A stretch of DNA of 64,000 bases, taken from Ophiobolus disseminans. Taxonomy: Eukaryota > Ascomycota > Dothideomycetes > Pleosporales > Phaeosphaeriaceae. Location of the stretch: contig MU006228.1 in assembly GCA_010093685.1 (NCBI GenBank), forward strand, positions 727,111 through 791,110, in the 5' to 3' direction. The notes under the pieces are model-generated. The model did no database searches. It saw only the letters and a program-made list of their open reading frames with translations, and was not told the origin of the DNA. A program made the translations under genes and the position numbers. Shown piece by piece: positions 21,853-33,942 of this stretch; position 1 is the first letter of the stretch; every line of letters begins with the position of its first letter.

Positions 21853-24800
21853 TCATCGAGACGTAACGGACAATATACTCTTGCTCCTTGTCTGGCGGGA
21901 AGAGGCGGGCTGTCGAAGATCAAGGCGACGACCGGATGACCTCGAGGTTGAAGACTGCTGGTTACGGGGTCGAGACCTATCCCCAGAAGCATTATTGCGA
22001 CTGGAGGGGCGCGAGACTGATCCCGATGAGCTAGCTTGAGCGCGTGGCCGTAAAGCTATACTTGATGCTGGTTGTAGAGAGGGAGACGCTTGGTGCCGTG
22101 AGCGGACGCCGGCAGCTGACGAGCGGATAGGGTATGGCGAGTATGTTTGTGATCCGGATGAAGGCTCGGGGAGAGACTGCGATGAAGCGCGCTGCTTCTT
22201 GTACGACACGTCTTGCCCGAATGAACTCTTGCGCTTCTGGCTCTGGAATTGCTCGGGCACTTGAGAGCTACCTCGAACCTGTCCATTGTGGCCATGTACC
22301 TCAGGACCGTGTTGGGCATATGTGTGCTTCGTGGCAGAGGAGGGCGAGTGCATATAATCGGGAGAGCTTCCTTGATTGCCCTCAAATGTGTTGTCAAGCT
22401 TACCGTACTTAGAATGCGGGCCAGCATCCTCACGATCTGTCCTCGAGGTTGCATTGCCTTGACCAAAGTACCGCGAAGTTTTTCCAGGTGGAGGCATCAT
22501 GCGCGAGGCCGTATTCGCCTGCGACCTCGGGCGCTCTGGAGAATGAGACGACTGCGAAACCGACATGGATTCATTAAATGAACGCATCGGAGTCTCCAGC
22601 ACGCGGTCCTGCGAGGATGACAGCTTGGTTGCATTCAGATCATGACCTCGAAGCACGGGTCTCGACACTGTATATGCATCCTTACGGATTTTCTCGAGAT
22701 CTTCCTCACCCATGGACTCTGAAAGCGATGATTGACTGGTCGATGCAGGGACTTGCTGTTTCGAAATTCTGAGAGTTTGGGAGGAGAGGTGTTCTATGAA
22801 ATTGACGTTGGACATAGATATTCCACCTGCATCCTGAGTATCTTCGGTCGGCTCGGCAGCTGGGTCTATTATCGACAGCCCTTGATCATCAGCGGAATCG
22901 TCCATGACATCGCTAGCAGGAAATTCTCCATCGAATAGCAGCTCCTGGCCGTCACAAAGTCGGAAATTGTCTCGAGTGGCTTCGCGCTGACCAGCGGGCG
23001 GGTGGTGTGAGTCCCCGTTGACTTGCGATATCGACGCACCGGCGATATAGAGCGTGGAGTGAGGTTCCCTGTTGACCTTCTTCCTGTTCCTCCCAGCGTG
23101 AATGTTTTGCAAGGATCCCGATTGAGCGACCGAGACCTGCGAATCTTGCTGTTGAACGCTCTGACTTCTTGCGATCGTGGCTTTCGCCTCTTCCAGCTCC
23201 TCGATCAAGCCCTCCACTCGAGCCGCATATCTCTCGCGATCAAACTCAATCTTCTTGTGGTACTCGGCGTCTTGTCGGCGAATCTTCGCCTCCGCTTCCT
23301 TGAGTGCCGCGTCAGAACGTTCCTGTTCCCGGCGCAGAGTGTCCATCCTCTCTTCGCTTAGTCGGACTTCTTCAGACTTCTGCTCTTGGATCTGCACTAG
23401 CTGTGCCTCGCCTGCCTCCTTCGCCAGTCGAATCTCAGTATTCAGGTTGCGCAAATCATCTCGCTCGGTCGTAAGAGCTGCTTGGGCGTTGCTCAGCCTA
23501 GACTCACGAACCTGGCATTCTTCAAGCTTCGTCCGGACTTGTTCCTTTTGTTTCTGCAAAGTGAGTACTTCGTTGCGAGCTCGCTGAACGGCAGCCTGAG
23601 CCGACTCCTGTTCGAATGTGCGTTCCGTTTCATGTTCTTCGCGCAGGGACTCGATCGCAGAAGGGTGTTGAGAGATCTCTGCCTGCTGTTGCTCACACAA
23701 AACCACAAGATTTTTCTTGTGGTCTTGTAATTGGGTAAATGCTTGTTCGAGTTCAGTATACTCCTCGATCTTCGATTGAAGCCTTTCCGCCTTCTGTCGC
23801 AGGCGTTCTTTCAGACTCGTGATCTCTGAAGCGTTGGACGAGTCCTTTAGCACCATTTGCTGCGCAGAAGTTGCCTTCTTTTCGGCCTCGTTTTTTTCCG
23901 AACGAATGACTTTGAGTTCTGCCCTGATTTCACTGGCCTCTCGCCTCGCCTCTTCAACCCTAGCTCTTGCAGCATCTTTCTGGTTCTCGTGTTGCTGAAT
24001 CAAGGCCTTCATGTCGTCACACTCGATTGTCAAGCGGTGAACGTCGTTCTTGTAGGCTGTCTCCTTGTCAACAAACCCCTGCTGGAGCTCCTTCAGCATG
24101 CTATTGCGGGCATTTTCGAGCTCATTCGATGGCTGTACACGGTGTCAGATTATGCAGCTCTCAAGGAACGGGCACATTACCTCGGCGATTTGTTTGAGTT
24201 TTGCTGTCAGTTTCTCGCATCTGTCTTTCAGTGGCGTATACGACTTCTGTTCAAAGTCAGCAAAGATGTCCGCGTATATTCGGTGCTTACAAACCTCAAA
24301 GTCGGCTAGCTTGCGATCACGCTTCTCCAAATTCCGTTCAAGCTTCGCGATCTCGACCTCCTTGTGACTCAACTCATCTTTGACTTTTCCCAGCTCCTTA
24401 CGCAGGTCAACCGTCTCTTGTTCTGGAATTGTGGAATTTGCGCCTTGATCTTGAGTCTTATCCCCCATGTCGGCCAATTGCCGTTCGAGTTGAACTTGGC
24501 GCGCTTTAAGATCGTCTTCATTCTGGCGAAGAACTCCCATCTGCTCTGTCAGTTGCTGAGTTTGTTGCTGCTCAGATTGCAATTGCTGCTGGAGAGTGTC
24601 ATTAGACTCCTGAGCTTTTCGGCTCTCGGCAACAACTTCATCGAATCGTAATATCTCAGATCGCAACTCTTGCAATCGATCTTTGACGAACGTCTGGATG
24701 TCTTCCGTGGGGTAAGTCTGGCTTTCAACGGATTGAACAAGCGTGTTGAGCTTTGTGCCAATACTGAACGATGGTTAGATATGGTCTTCACGAGGGGCAT

Positions 24801-27250
24801 TGTACACTCACCCATCGTGTACGAAGCGTAGCATGCCCTCAGCTTTCTTGAGGTCTTTGGCGGTGACGAACGGGGTGCCCTGAAACTCTCGCAAGATAGT
24901 AAGGCATTCCGCGGCAGATGCATCCTTCTCATCCTCGCTCATGGCGCTCTCGACTGACTTTTGCAAAGACTCGACTTTCTCGACGAGCTGTGTGGACTGG
25001 TCTCCAAGCTGCCGCTGCACACTGTGGACGGATGACAACAACTGCTTTTCAAGCTCGTTGCGCTTCGTCTTCTCTTCTTCGAACATTGCAACCTGCTTGC
25101 TCATGTTCTCTGCAAGATCCTTCCTCTTCGATTCCGATATGGTGAGGCGAACGTACAAGTCCTCGACCGTACTTCTCATAGCCTTCTGACCCTTTGCAAC
25201 AGTATCCATGGTCGATTCGAAGTCCCGCCGCAGAGACTCCTTTTCGCTTTCGATCTCAGCAATCTTGTGTTGCAACACCTTCTTGCATTCGTTTTGTGCA
25301 TCGAGAGTCGACTTCTGTAGTTTCTCATAGTCTTTCTGAAGACCGGTGACGTATCGTTGGTTGGTCTTTGCTTTGTCGCGAAGCTGTACCACGTTCGCGT
25401 TGAGGCCGTCGTATCTCTCTTTCCACTCAACAACGGTGATGGAGTACTGATTGATCTGATCCTGGAGAAGTGCTTTAACTTCCTCAAAGTTCTTATTTTG
25501 TGCTTCAAGATCCTCATCCTGTCGGCGCTTCTCCGTAATGTAAGCATTTCGTAGGTTTTCGAAGATCGACTCAAAGCCAACGTGTACAGCAGGTGCACGG
25601 TTGCGTGTCATTGCCGATGCTCTCATGAACTGAGAGCCACTAACAACTTTCTTCCTCGACGTCTTTTCGACCCGATACGGTCCAGCATGACTCGAGACGA
25701 CCTGGGTGACAGCTCCAGTAGGCTTTCGCTGATGTGCATCGTTCCTAACAGGGCTCTTGGGCGGGAAAGACAATTGCGCGTCAGAATCATGGCACTCAAA
25801 ATGGTCATCTCGAGGTTGCTGAGGCTGCTGAGGTTCCTGAAGTTGCTGAGGTTGCTGCTTGGGAACATGTTGCAACTTCGTCCGCTTCAGACCATGCCGA
25901 TCTCTGGCTTCATGATTCGGTATACCATACAGAACCTCGGAGCGATCATTATGGGTGGCTTTAGGGACAGCCTGCGACTCAACAGGCAATGACTCATCAA
26001 AAGGAAGGCCAGGGAAGTATTTTACGGTAATGGTTGGGCTTTGTCGCTGCGATTGATCGTTCAAGGAGCCATGCGTGACTTGTTGTGCTGGTTGTAAGAC
26101 TCCGACTGGCTGTCTCTCGGACTTGGCACCAAGTTCATCTTCACCTTGAGGAGGATGGGAAGCTATCTGGGCTTCATGGATCTCCACAGGTGTGACGGCC
26201 GTATCCGCGACCATAATCGTGTCTTCGCCTCGACGATCCTTGCTGCCCTCGACTGGAAAGCTTGCTGTGTGTGGTTCTGACATTCCGCCGATGGTCACCG
26301 TTCCTTTGGTCGCTGGTGGTTCGATCGCCGCACGAGTTGGGACGCTACTGGATCGAGGTGGCCATGGAGCACCACGCTGTTGCGCAAGAAGCGATCGCTT
26401 GCCCTTTTTGCCTTTCTTGGCAGTTCGGGTCTTCTTCGCGCCGTCCAGCATCGCTAGAACAGGCTGAGCAAAAGGGGGTACGTCGTGGTGCGCATCATGC
26501 AACTCGTTTCTGCAAAGCAGAATTAGCATTCGTAGGTGTCATGTAGCCCGAGAACTTGCCTTGGGAGTTCGAGAGACTGAACAACCTCATGCGCCTCGAG
26601 GGCGCTTGCGACAGGAGGAAACGCTACCTCAGAGAGAGGGAGATCCGCGTTTGCACGACGTGGGCTCAATTGCTCTACACTCACTGCCTGCGGAGCATCT
26701 GTGTTGGAGACGAAAGGGTTGCCATCTTGAAGATGATCAGCACATATCTCATACATGGGCGAAGGCACTCACCGTTCGGTATGCCACCCGCTGCTGTGCT
26801 AGGCATTCCAACAGCTGGGGCCTCGATAACGGCCTGGGACGACTTGACTCTATCTGTAGTAGGAGCGATTTGCGCTGGCTTCCTCATGTGGCTCGAAAAG
26901 CTGAACCTGACCTCTGGCTGGGAGCTGAATGCGTCCTTTGAGAACAATCTGACTGCGAATGGCGACGGTTCCGACTTCTTTGGACCTTGTTCCGCGGCAA
27001 GCTTGACAACGACCGCCGCAGATGTGGGAGTGAGCGGTTCGCCATAGTCCGACTCAGTCGGATCGTCCATTCCGCAATTGGTCTCCTCGAATCGCGTCTC
27101 AGGAACCACGGTCTGACTGTCAGGTGCCTGGATGAGCATGTCTTCTGGAGCTCTCTCATAATCGGTCGACTCTATGTGTACTTCATGCCTCAGTCGTGAT
27201 GGTGGCCGTCGCGTCGCCGGCTGCTTCCCTTTTGGAAGAAGCTCAGCCAT
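21853..27250 (-). CDS. Large coiled-coil protein (1718 residues)
   Basis: Six exons join in frame: 26773-27250, 26560-26725, 24812-26509, 24295-24763, 24181-24246 and 21853-24132. The ATG at 27250 starts MAELLPKGK. Residues 1 to about 520 are low-complexity with a Lys/Arg cluster (KKTRTAKKGKKGKR) and a Gln-rich stretch. About 525-1285 is almost continuous heptad coiled coil (Glu/Lys/Gln/Leu-rich). The tail to 1718 is Ser/Arg/Pro-rich and basic. Intron 2 (26510-26559) has a GC donor (AG|GCAAGT) and is needed to keep the frame; the others are 47-48 bases and GT-AG. Intron 4 (24247-24294) is a multiple of three and open, so retention would add 16 residues. The architecture suits a structural or scaffold protein of the cytoskeleton, spindle pole or chromosome axis, but I recognise no specific family. 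Confidence 0.88.
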
Positions 27251-28870
27251 GACGAATCCGGTAGCGGATCGTGATCGAGCAGCGAAAGAGCAACAGCAGA
27301 AGCAGAACGCGAGCAAGGACGTGAGAGGTGAACAGTAAAAGACGCGAGACGCAAAACCGGTGGTTGTGAGTGAGGTGGGATGGTTGTGGTCCGGGTGGCG
27401 AAGTTTGCAAATTCGCTCTTGCTTCAACGACATGAGGAAGTCGCGATGACCGCCACCACGGGATACCAAAGCTCAAATTACATGACTAACCGCAACTTTG
27501 AAGGTAGGAAAGAGCAACGGTAGGTAAATGCATGATCCGGCAGAGCTACTCCTCTAGTTGCGTCTCATTTCACAAGGCGTGCTGCCCAACAAACATGAAG
27601 CGCACCTCTCGACGGCCATTGCACTCGACAGTCTGCGACTTCCGTGTTGACATCTCTGCAGACTAGCTACAGAGGTCATGCTGCTCGCTTCTTTATGTAC
27701 CTAACACTCCCAACTCTCCAGTCGCCGGACTCACCTCCAATACATGTCTGTACTGCACGCGCTCCAGTTGAGTAGAAGTGTATGTATCTACTCATTTATT
27801 TCCTCCAGGGCAGGGCATGGCGCGTCTTAGCGATGGCCTATTTGCCAGTATCTAAGACAGCTCACCGACACTCTCGCCCCAGTTCAGAGTGGTTGGAGCG
27901 GCGCATCAGACATGAACACTGCAAATAGCATCGCAGTTGGATATATGCACAAGCAGATGTGGTAAGCATGTTGGTAAAGGGGTACTTACGTTGTAGCGTA
28001 GACAATCCATCCATGTTCACGTCCGCCGCAGACGTATCGAACATCCACATCAAATGTGGCCGCTGAAGGATCGGCAGATCAAGTGCCTGTTTCATTACAC
28101 GCAATGTGCGAAGGACTTCTTCGTGTCGTTCCAAGGAAAGCCTCGCCTGTATAGCGGTCGTTTCGATTGTTGCCGCGGTTATCTTTCTACGCAGCGTCCG
28201 TCTCTTTCGCGTTTCTGAAGGTGGAGTCTGCCAGTGGCAAAGAGACCTTGGGCCATAAGTACAACATCTCGACGGCGTGGCCGACCGCAGTGGACTGCCA
28301 CATGTCAAAGTACATTGAGGTAAGCCTTGCAGCGATGGAAGGAGTCGTTGTCGTTGCTTCGCACCCCTGAAACGAAAATCGTGGGTTATGCACCAGCCCG
28401 GCGGTTGCACATAGCGGCGCCCAATCAAACTTCAGGCCGGCCTAGCGCCGCTGCAGCCGTGATCCTCCTTCAACTCATACGCGCCGACCCCATCCTCACC
28501 TCTGCCAATCCGCGCAGCTTACGATTCCAAGGCGCACATTTGCGACGCCAATCCCTCTAAATTAAGAGAATGGCGTGAGGTCTCTGCCGGCAGCCAACCT
28601 GGGGCCTCGCCCAAGCGCAGTCATGTTTAGCGCCCACTGGTGCTTCAGGGACAAGAGTCTCGTGGGGCATTGGCCTGGGTAAAAGGTCACGCATTAGCAG
28701 CAAATATAGAGATGGCATTCCGCTGTCGGTAGCGAGTTGTTGGTAACTCTCTTCACCGTACACGGGTTGATCTCGCAAGCTTCACACGAGGGTCGTACCA
28801 CCAGGGATTTTTGCCTGTCAATCCACTTCCCGTCCCTCCACACCGCAGTCGTATATTGTATCTTGCCATC
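27251..28870. other. Intergenic, with a possible decayed coding remnant
   Basis: Upstream region of the coiled-coil gene and of the small membrane protein. On the minus strand between about 27.99 and 28.33 kb, protein-like segments occur in different frames (one with TSMYFDMWQSTAVGHAVEMLY, another with LSLERHEEVLRTLRVMKQ), next to splice-like sites such as GTAAGT near 27988. I could not join them into one frame. They may be a decayed gene or one whose exons I mis-joined. No family is recognised. Confidence 0.35.
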
Positions 28871-29405
28871 ATGAGCCGGACTCTCCTCTTCAGCGTTCTG
28901 TTTCCGCTTCTTGCGCTTGCACAACAGTCGACACCAACTGATACTCCACGCGCGGGGTACAATGGAGGCGACGACAACCCACCAGATCCTAGCGACGCTG
29001 GAGCGTCAGGCTCACAGAAGGACGCCTTTAACCTGTCGAAGGGTGCACTTGCAGCCATCATCGTCGTGGCTGTCATTGTAGTCATTGGAGGCAGTATGTT
29101 GTCCCAACCTAAGCATCCAATACACATACTAACATTCAATAGTTGGCTCGGCGACTCTGTGGTGGCTTGCAAAGAAGCGACAATGGGACATCCGACAATC
29201 TATTCGCCGTGCATCTCGTCGCATCACAGGCCGTGGCAACACGGACAACAACAAGCAGAGCCGCCGAAGAACTGGGATCCGTCTCAACTCGCCTCCTCCT
29301 GGCAAGGGCAGCAATTTGAGGCACGAGCACGACGTCGAAAAGGGCTTACCGCTATCGAGCAAGGCACCGAAGATAACGACAACTATCTCGAGCACAAAGC
29401 AGTAA
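28871..29405 (+). CDS. Small single-pass membrane protein (161 residues)
   Basis: Exons 28871-29093 and 29143-29405 join in frame across a 49-base intron (GTATGT donor, TACTAAC at 29127-29133, AG acceptor). An N-terminal signal peptide (SRTLLFSVLFPLLALA) is followed by a short Gly/Asp/Pro-rich extracellular segment. A transmembrane helix (AAIIVVAVIVVIGG) spans the splice junction. The basic cytosolic tail has Trp-Trp, Lys-Lys-Arg and many Arg residues. The predicted topology is type I, tail in the cytosol. Small proteins with this layout are common in filamentous ascomycetes and mostly uncharacterised. The splice is strongly supported because the unspliced reading runs into unrelated composition. 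Confidence 0.8.
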
Positions 29406-30809
29406 ATCGGCTTGTCATTGCGTTTACCCGCTGCTTGATGCGCCACGGTTTATCGCCATAAGACGCCGACTCAGCGAGTCGCGGAGGATGCCTGAGGCTG
29501 CCACTCGAGTGCCACTACATCACGGTGGTCCATTGAGCAGTTGCTATCAGCTTGACAGTGCTCAAGTAATGTCAAGACGCCTTGAGCACAACACGGTGGT
29601 CGATAGGAGTTTGCGAGCGGTTGATGCCTGCTCAGGTTATGGCGTTGGTTTTGTTATCTCTGCTACATATATGATACCATGTGTGACTCAACGAGTCGCC
29701 AATAGACAATTGAAAGAAGGCATGTTGCCTTTGGACTTCTCCCAAATGCTAGACATTCCTACATCGTGCACTCAGTTTCCGGCACACGACTACCCGGCCA
29801 ATGATCAGCTGCCGGCGATAAATATGGGCCTTGGCAATGCGGGTGTGGTCTGATCACAGTGAAGATGACCGTGCTTCCGGCACATGCACATTTTCTAGGC
29901 GGCTAAAGAAAAGATCTACGATAAGCATACTGCTCATTGGTCCTGTTGCCATCAGGCTTGAAGCTCAGATGTGATTCGCTGCCTGCCCGACGTATTTGGA
30001 CGTGAGTTTCCGTCAGGTGACCTCGCGATGCGGGCCCCGGGGATCTGGGAACGCTTAGCGTGTACTCACTTACTAAGCGACGCTTGCTGTCCACGCTCGG
30101 CGCGTCCACCTAGCGCTTTTCCCCATGCCACACACTCATTCCAACCCTGGGCTGATGCCTCGCACCGCCAGCGCAGGAATATCGAAGAAAGCATCCAATA
30201 GTGAAAGCAAGATCAAGAGCAAGAGCAAGGTGGAATGTGAAGGAGAGGATAAGGAAAGCACTCCCGTACGTCTCTAGTTCTATTACAGTTAAAATTTACT
30301 AGCCCACTGCGTACATTGTCATTTATGGTGCATGAAATTAACTTTATTATTAAAGGTACAAGCAAGGGCATGTGGAGTAAGGCAATTTCCAAATGGTCGG
30401 TTCGAAGTGGAAGTGCAGTGGGAGACATCATGGCTAGCTCCCTCCCAAATTGATGCCGATGATTGTATTGTTAACTTTTTCGACAATTGTCCTTATTTGC
30501 GCGATCGAATCTTGATTCTTTGAAGCCAGCACAAGCGAGCCAGGAAACTCCGACACGGCTCTGATTTGGGTTATCAGACAGGCGAACGCTGGCATATTAC
30601 TAGTGTCTACAGAGGACTTATTCCCTTCTATGACATTGTACATAGCTGGGACTTTCTCAGATTGTGAATGCTAATTTGATCTGTCTTGAGCTATACGTGT
30701 TTACTCTAGTGCATATCACGTTCATGACGGCTCTCGCTTTAGCGTGCTTCGGCTTCAACGCGTCCGCGCATCAACGGCCCCACTCCTCAACTGCGCACCC
30801 ACCACCAAT
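29406..30809. other. Intergenic
   Basis: No convincing gene. The stretch 30.25-30.66 kb is AT-richer than its surroundings, with a short plus-strand frame (30332-30523) containing a RFEVEVQWETSWLAP-like segment. This could be a remnant of a repeat-encoded protein, but it is too short to assign. The end is the upstream region of NSE2. Confidence 0.45.
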
Positions 30810-32206
30810 ATGTCGTCGCGCATCCGCAACTCGAATGCGAGGCCAACCGCAAGGGCATCGGGAAGCCGCTCATCTGCTGCCGGTGCGGCAAGTCAAGACG
30901 CGAACGATCAACTCCCGCCATACAAGAAACCGTCCCATCCCCTCGATGCTGAGGCGACCGCCGCACTCCGCACGCTGCAAAACAACAACCTCCTAGTTGT
31001 CCGAAAACACAACCAGCAAGCTTTCGAGACCATCACAAGCACGGCAGCGAGCGTCAACGACATGCTCCGTGAGTATTCCGAGTACATCTCGAGGCGGCAG
31101 AAAAGGTGGGACGCTGGCAAGGCTCTCGATGACAAGGAAGACGACGAGAAGGTGATGAGGGAGCTGCGGGCAAAGGTCGAGGAGCACAATGTCAAGCTCG
31201 AAGAGAGCATGCGGGCTGTCATCGATTCGGGCGTGGCTGTACAGCGCATCGATGAGTCGCTCGACTGGCTGAGGACGAACGCGCCGAGGCAGCTGGCAGA
31301 CGAGTACCAGACGCAGATGACGCAACGAGCGACGCAGCGACAGAGCCAAGCGCGGAGGGAATCACAGGCCGAAGACGGCGAAGAAGACGCGAGCGATGTA
31401 GAGATGGACGACGGGCCTACGCCAGGCCCAACGCCCCTCGACGGCCCCCGCCTCGCCCTCACCGGAGTCAGCGAGCTCTTTGCAGACCGCCAGCAGCGCC
31501 AGAAAGACACGTACACCAGCCTCACCCTCACCGCCCGCTATGCGCGCAACAACGAATATCGCGACTTCAAGCGCATCATGCACGACGCCAAGTACGGCGA
31601 CGACGGACCTCCGCTGGGCCACGAAGACACATGGTTCACGGAGACGGGGTTACCCGCCCCAGGCATCACAGACACGCAGCGTGGTGACTTTGACGACGAC
31701 GATGACATAATCATGGACAAGGCGACTATCAGCACGAGATGCCCCATCACGTTCCAGCAGTACAAGGAGCCGTACACGAGCACAAAGTGTCCACATACCT
31801 TTGAGAAGAATGCCATTCTAGAGATGATTCGCACGACCCCTCACAGGACCGTCGCATGTCCGGTGACTGGGTGCAGCCAGGTAAGATTCCTCCAACTGTC
31901 TCCGAGGTGTGGTAGCTAACACTCCACCTTTAGCATCTGACAGCCAACGACGTCCGCGCCGATCCTCTCCTCACCCGCAAGATCAAGCGCATGCAACTGG
32001 CTGAGGCCGCAGAGGCCGAGGAGAGTTCGGATGACGAGGCCGTCCAGGCACCGAGTCGTTCGAGAATGCAGGTACCTGGGACGCAGCAAAGCATGGTGGA
32101 GGATCTAGGGGATCCGAGCGACGACGAATCGATGGAACAGCAGCCGCCGAATGGGACAATGGCCTCGATTGTGGAGGATTTGGGTGATCCAAGTGAAAGC
32201 GAATAG
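30810..32206 (+). CDS. NSE2: SUMO E3 ligase NSE2/MMS21 of the SMC5/6 complex
   Basis: Exons 30810-31880 and 31934-32206 (447 residues) join across a 53-base intron with GCTAAC and TAG. The SP-RING lies at about residues 309-358 and spans the splice: Arg-Cys-Pro-Ile-Thr, then Thr-Lys-Cys-Pro-His-Thr-Phe (Cys and His zinc ligands), then Ala-Cys-Pro-Val-Thr-Gly-Cys. The N-terminal half is helical (about residues 55-175) and suits the SMC5-binding coiled coil. An acidic linker precedes the RING and the C-terminus is acidic. NSE2 attaches SUMO to SMC5/6 and repair substrates in the nucleus. The ATG at 30810 was preferred over an upstream in-frame non-ATG extension because it has an A at -3 and begins a typical low-complexity start. 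The yeast protein is shorter (267 residues). Confidence 0.88.
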
Positions 32207-33942
32207 GTGGACCAACACAGCCTCCACTTCCCGACATCGGTCAGACATTCCAATGCGCGGACATACACCGGTTGCACGCTCCATCACACGGGCATTTTCT
32301 TCCACTGAGCCGCAAGTTGAGCGTTGAGGGAACGTCAGCCCTATACGCGGTGCGCAAAAGTTTCGGCCGCGGATAGCGTCAGGCCTCCATGCGCGCACAG
32401 CACTTTACAACACCACGCACATTCACGTATGTATTTGGACCCTGAAACAACTCAGCTGAAGTCATCCGGAGAAACTTTCGGCTCTTGGTATCGTCGAATC
32501 AAAATTCTCCCATCCAGTGTGTGCTCATGCACGTCACTCAGGAACAAGAGGACTCACGGGCGCTACCAATTTCTTATCGGAAAAGCTACGCAGATTTAGA
32601 ATGCACCCTGAGGTCATAGTCCGACCGTTGGACTTTTTCAACGTCTTGTTTGCATGTACGGTGATGTATCGCTACATTGAACAGGCACAACTAAGCACTG
32701 AAAAGCGCTTCGCGATAGACCGTTCAAGGTCCGTGTCGAGGTGCATCACCGTGCTGAGCCGCTCGAAGCCAAATCGTCCGATTCCAATGGCTCTGCGCGA
32801 TCAGTACATGCGATTGTCGCTGGCAAGGTACCTCAACAACGTGTTGTTGTGAGGTCTAGCCTTGGTGTTGAGGTGGAGAATGCATCCATTGGCCGAGTCG
32901 CGGGCCGCCGGGCTACGTCATGGCATGAAACGAGCTTCGCGGTTCCGCATGCGGCACAACTCACAACACAGGCAAACCATCGTGGTTGATGTACCTGAAG
33001 ATCTATATGAGATCCTCGGTTTCAGATGTCGACATTTCGATGGACATGTCGCATACGTGAAGTCAGTTGACCACACAGGCGGGCACACGCGACACCCCAG
33101 CCAAGCTCGTGCATGCCAACCATCGTCGCCGTGAAGCCGAACCATGAAGTCACCCAGGCACAAGCAGGAACACCAAATAAGCCAATCCCGATTGGCCGCC
33201 CCAATCATGGCTCGCTCAGCGCGTCCATCAGTGGCTGGCATGTGGGAACGAAGCTCTGTACTGCAGCTCTTTGATGCGGGGAAATAGGACCCCTCTCTCA
33301 TCGTTGGCACGCCGGATTGGCGTGTACCGTTAATCCGCGTTTGTTTCCTGAACTCTATCACTCTTCCTTCCATTGTTTACTTTCCCTTGCCAGCTGCTTT
33401 CTTCACGCGATCTGATGCCCGCCGAAAGCTGTCGTTGAGCCCCAGAAGCATAGACCGCCAGCCGCGACCCACATTTCCCATCCCACCTTGGCACGGACGC
33501 TCGCTCCGCGAACGCTTCCCAGGTACGCGATTTCACCGCCCCGTTTCTCTATCCACCCACCACCGTCTCTTTCAAGTACAAGCGCGGGTTCTTTCGGAAA
33601 GAGAGGGCTCAGACGCACGTGTCAGGCCGTGCGCGCTTGCGGTTAGGAGCACTCTTGAATGTACGCCGATGTCATAGCCGGCTAGCAATCCACGGCCGCG
33701 GTGGACGGCCGTTGAACGCGTGGGAACGTGTTGTAGGTTGCGCAGTAGATTGTTACGAGGGAGTTAGGATGGATATGTATACATTGGCGAATGTCTTTCT
33801 TTGTTTTTGAATTTCTGTTGTTTCATTGCTTCAACTTCTTCTTCGCTGTCTCTCTTGCGCTGTCAAGCGTCAAACTTCACATCCCATACCGCACACCCTT
33901 CACACACCAAGGACACAAGAAGCTTGGCACCTCTAACACACC
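32207..33942. other. Intergenic, upstream region of the carrier gene
   Basis: Short frames only, none recognised. The right part is the probable promoter and leader of the mitochondrial carrier, pyrimidine-rich from about 33780. A CCAAT/ATTGG cluster is noted separately. Confidence 0.5.
33183..33207. promoter_or_regulatory. CCAAT-box cluster including a dyad
   Basis: CCAATCCCGATTGG forms a perfect dyad of two opposed CCAAT boxes with a third CCAAT just downstream. CCAAT boxes bind the HAP/CBF complex, which controls respiratory genes in fungi. The site is about 740 bases upstream of the mitochondrial carrier ATG, so a functional link is inference. Confidence 0.4.

Noticed and set aside
29488..29853. 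Plus-strand frame of 121 codons
   Set aside because: No domain, no intron or promoter context, low-information composition.
30332..30523. Short frame with an EVEVQWETSW segment
   Set aside because: Suggestive of a repeat-encoded protein but only 63 codons, without start context or neighbouring domains.
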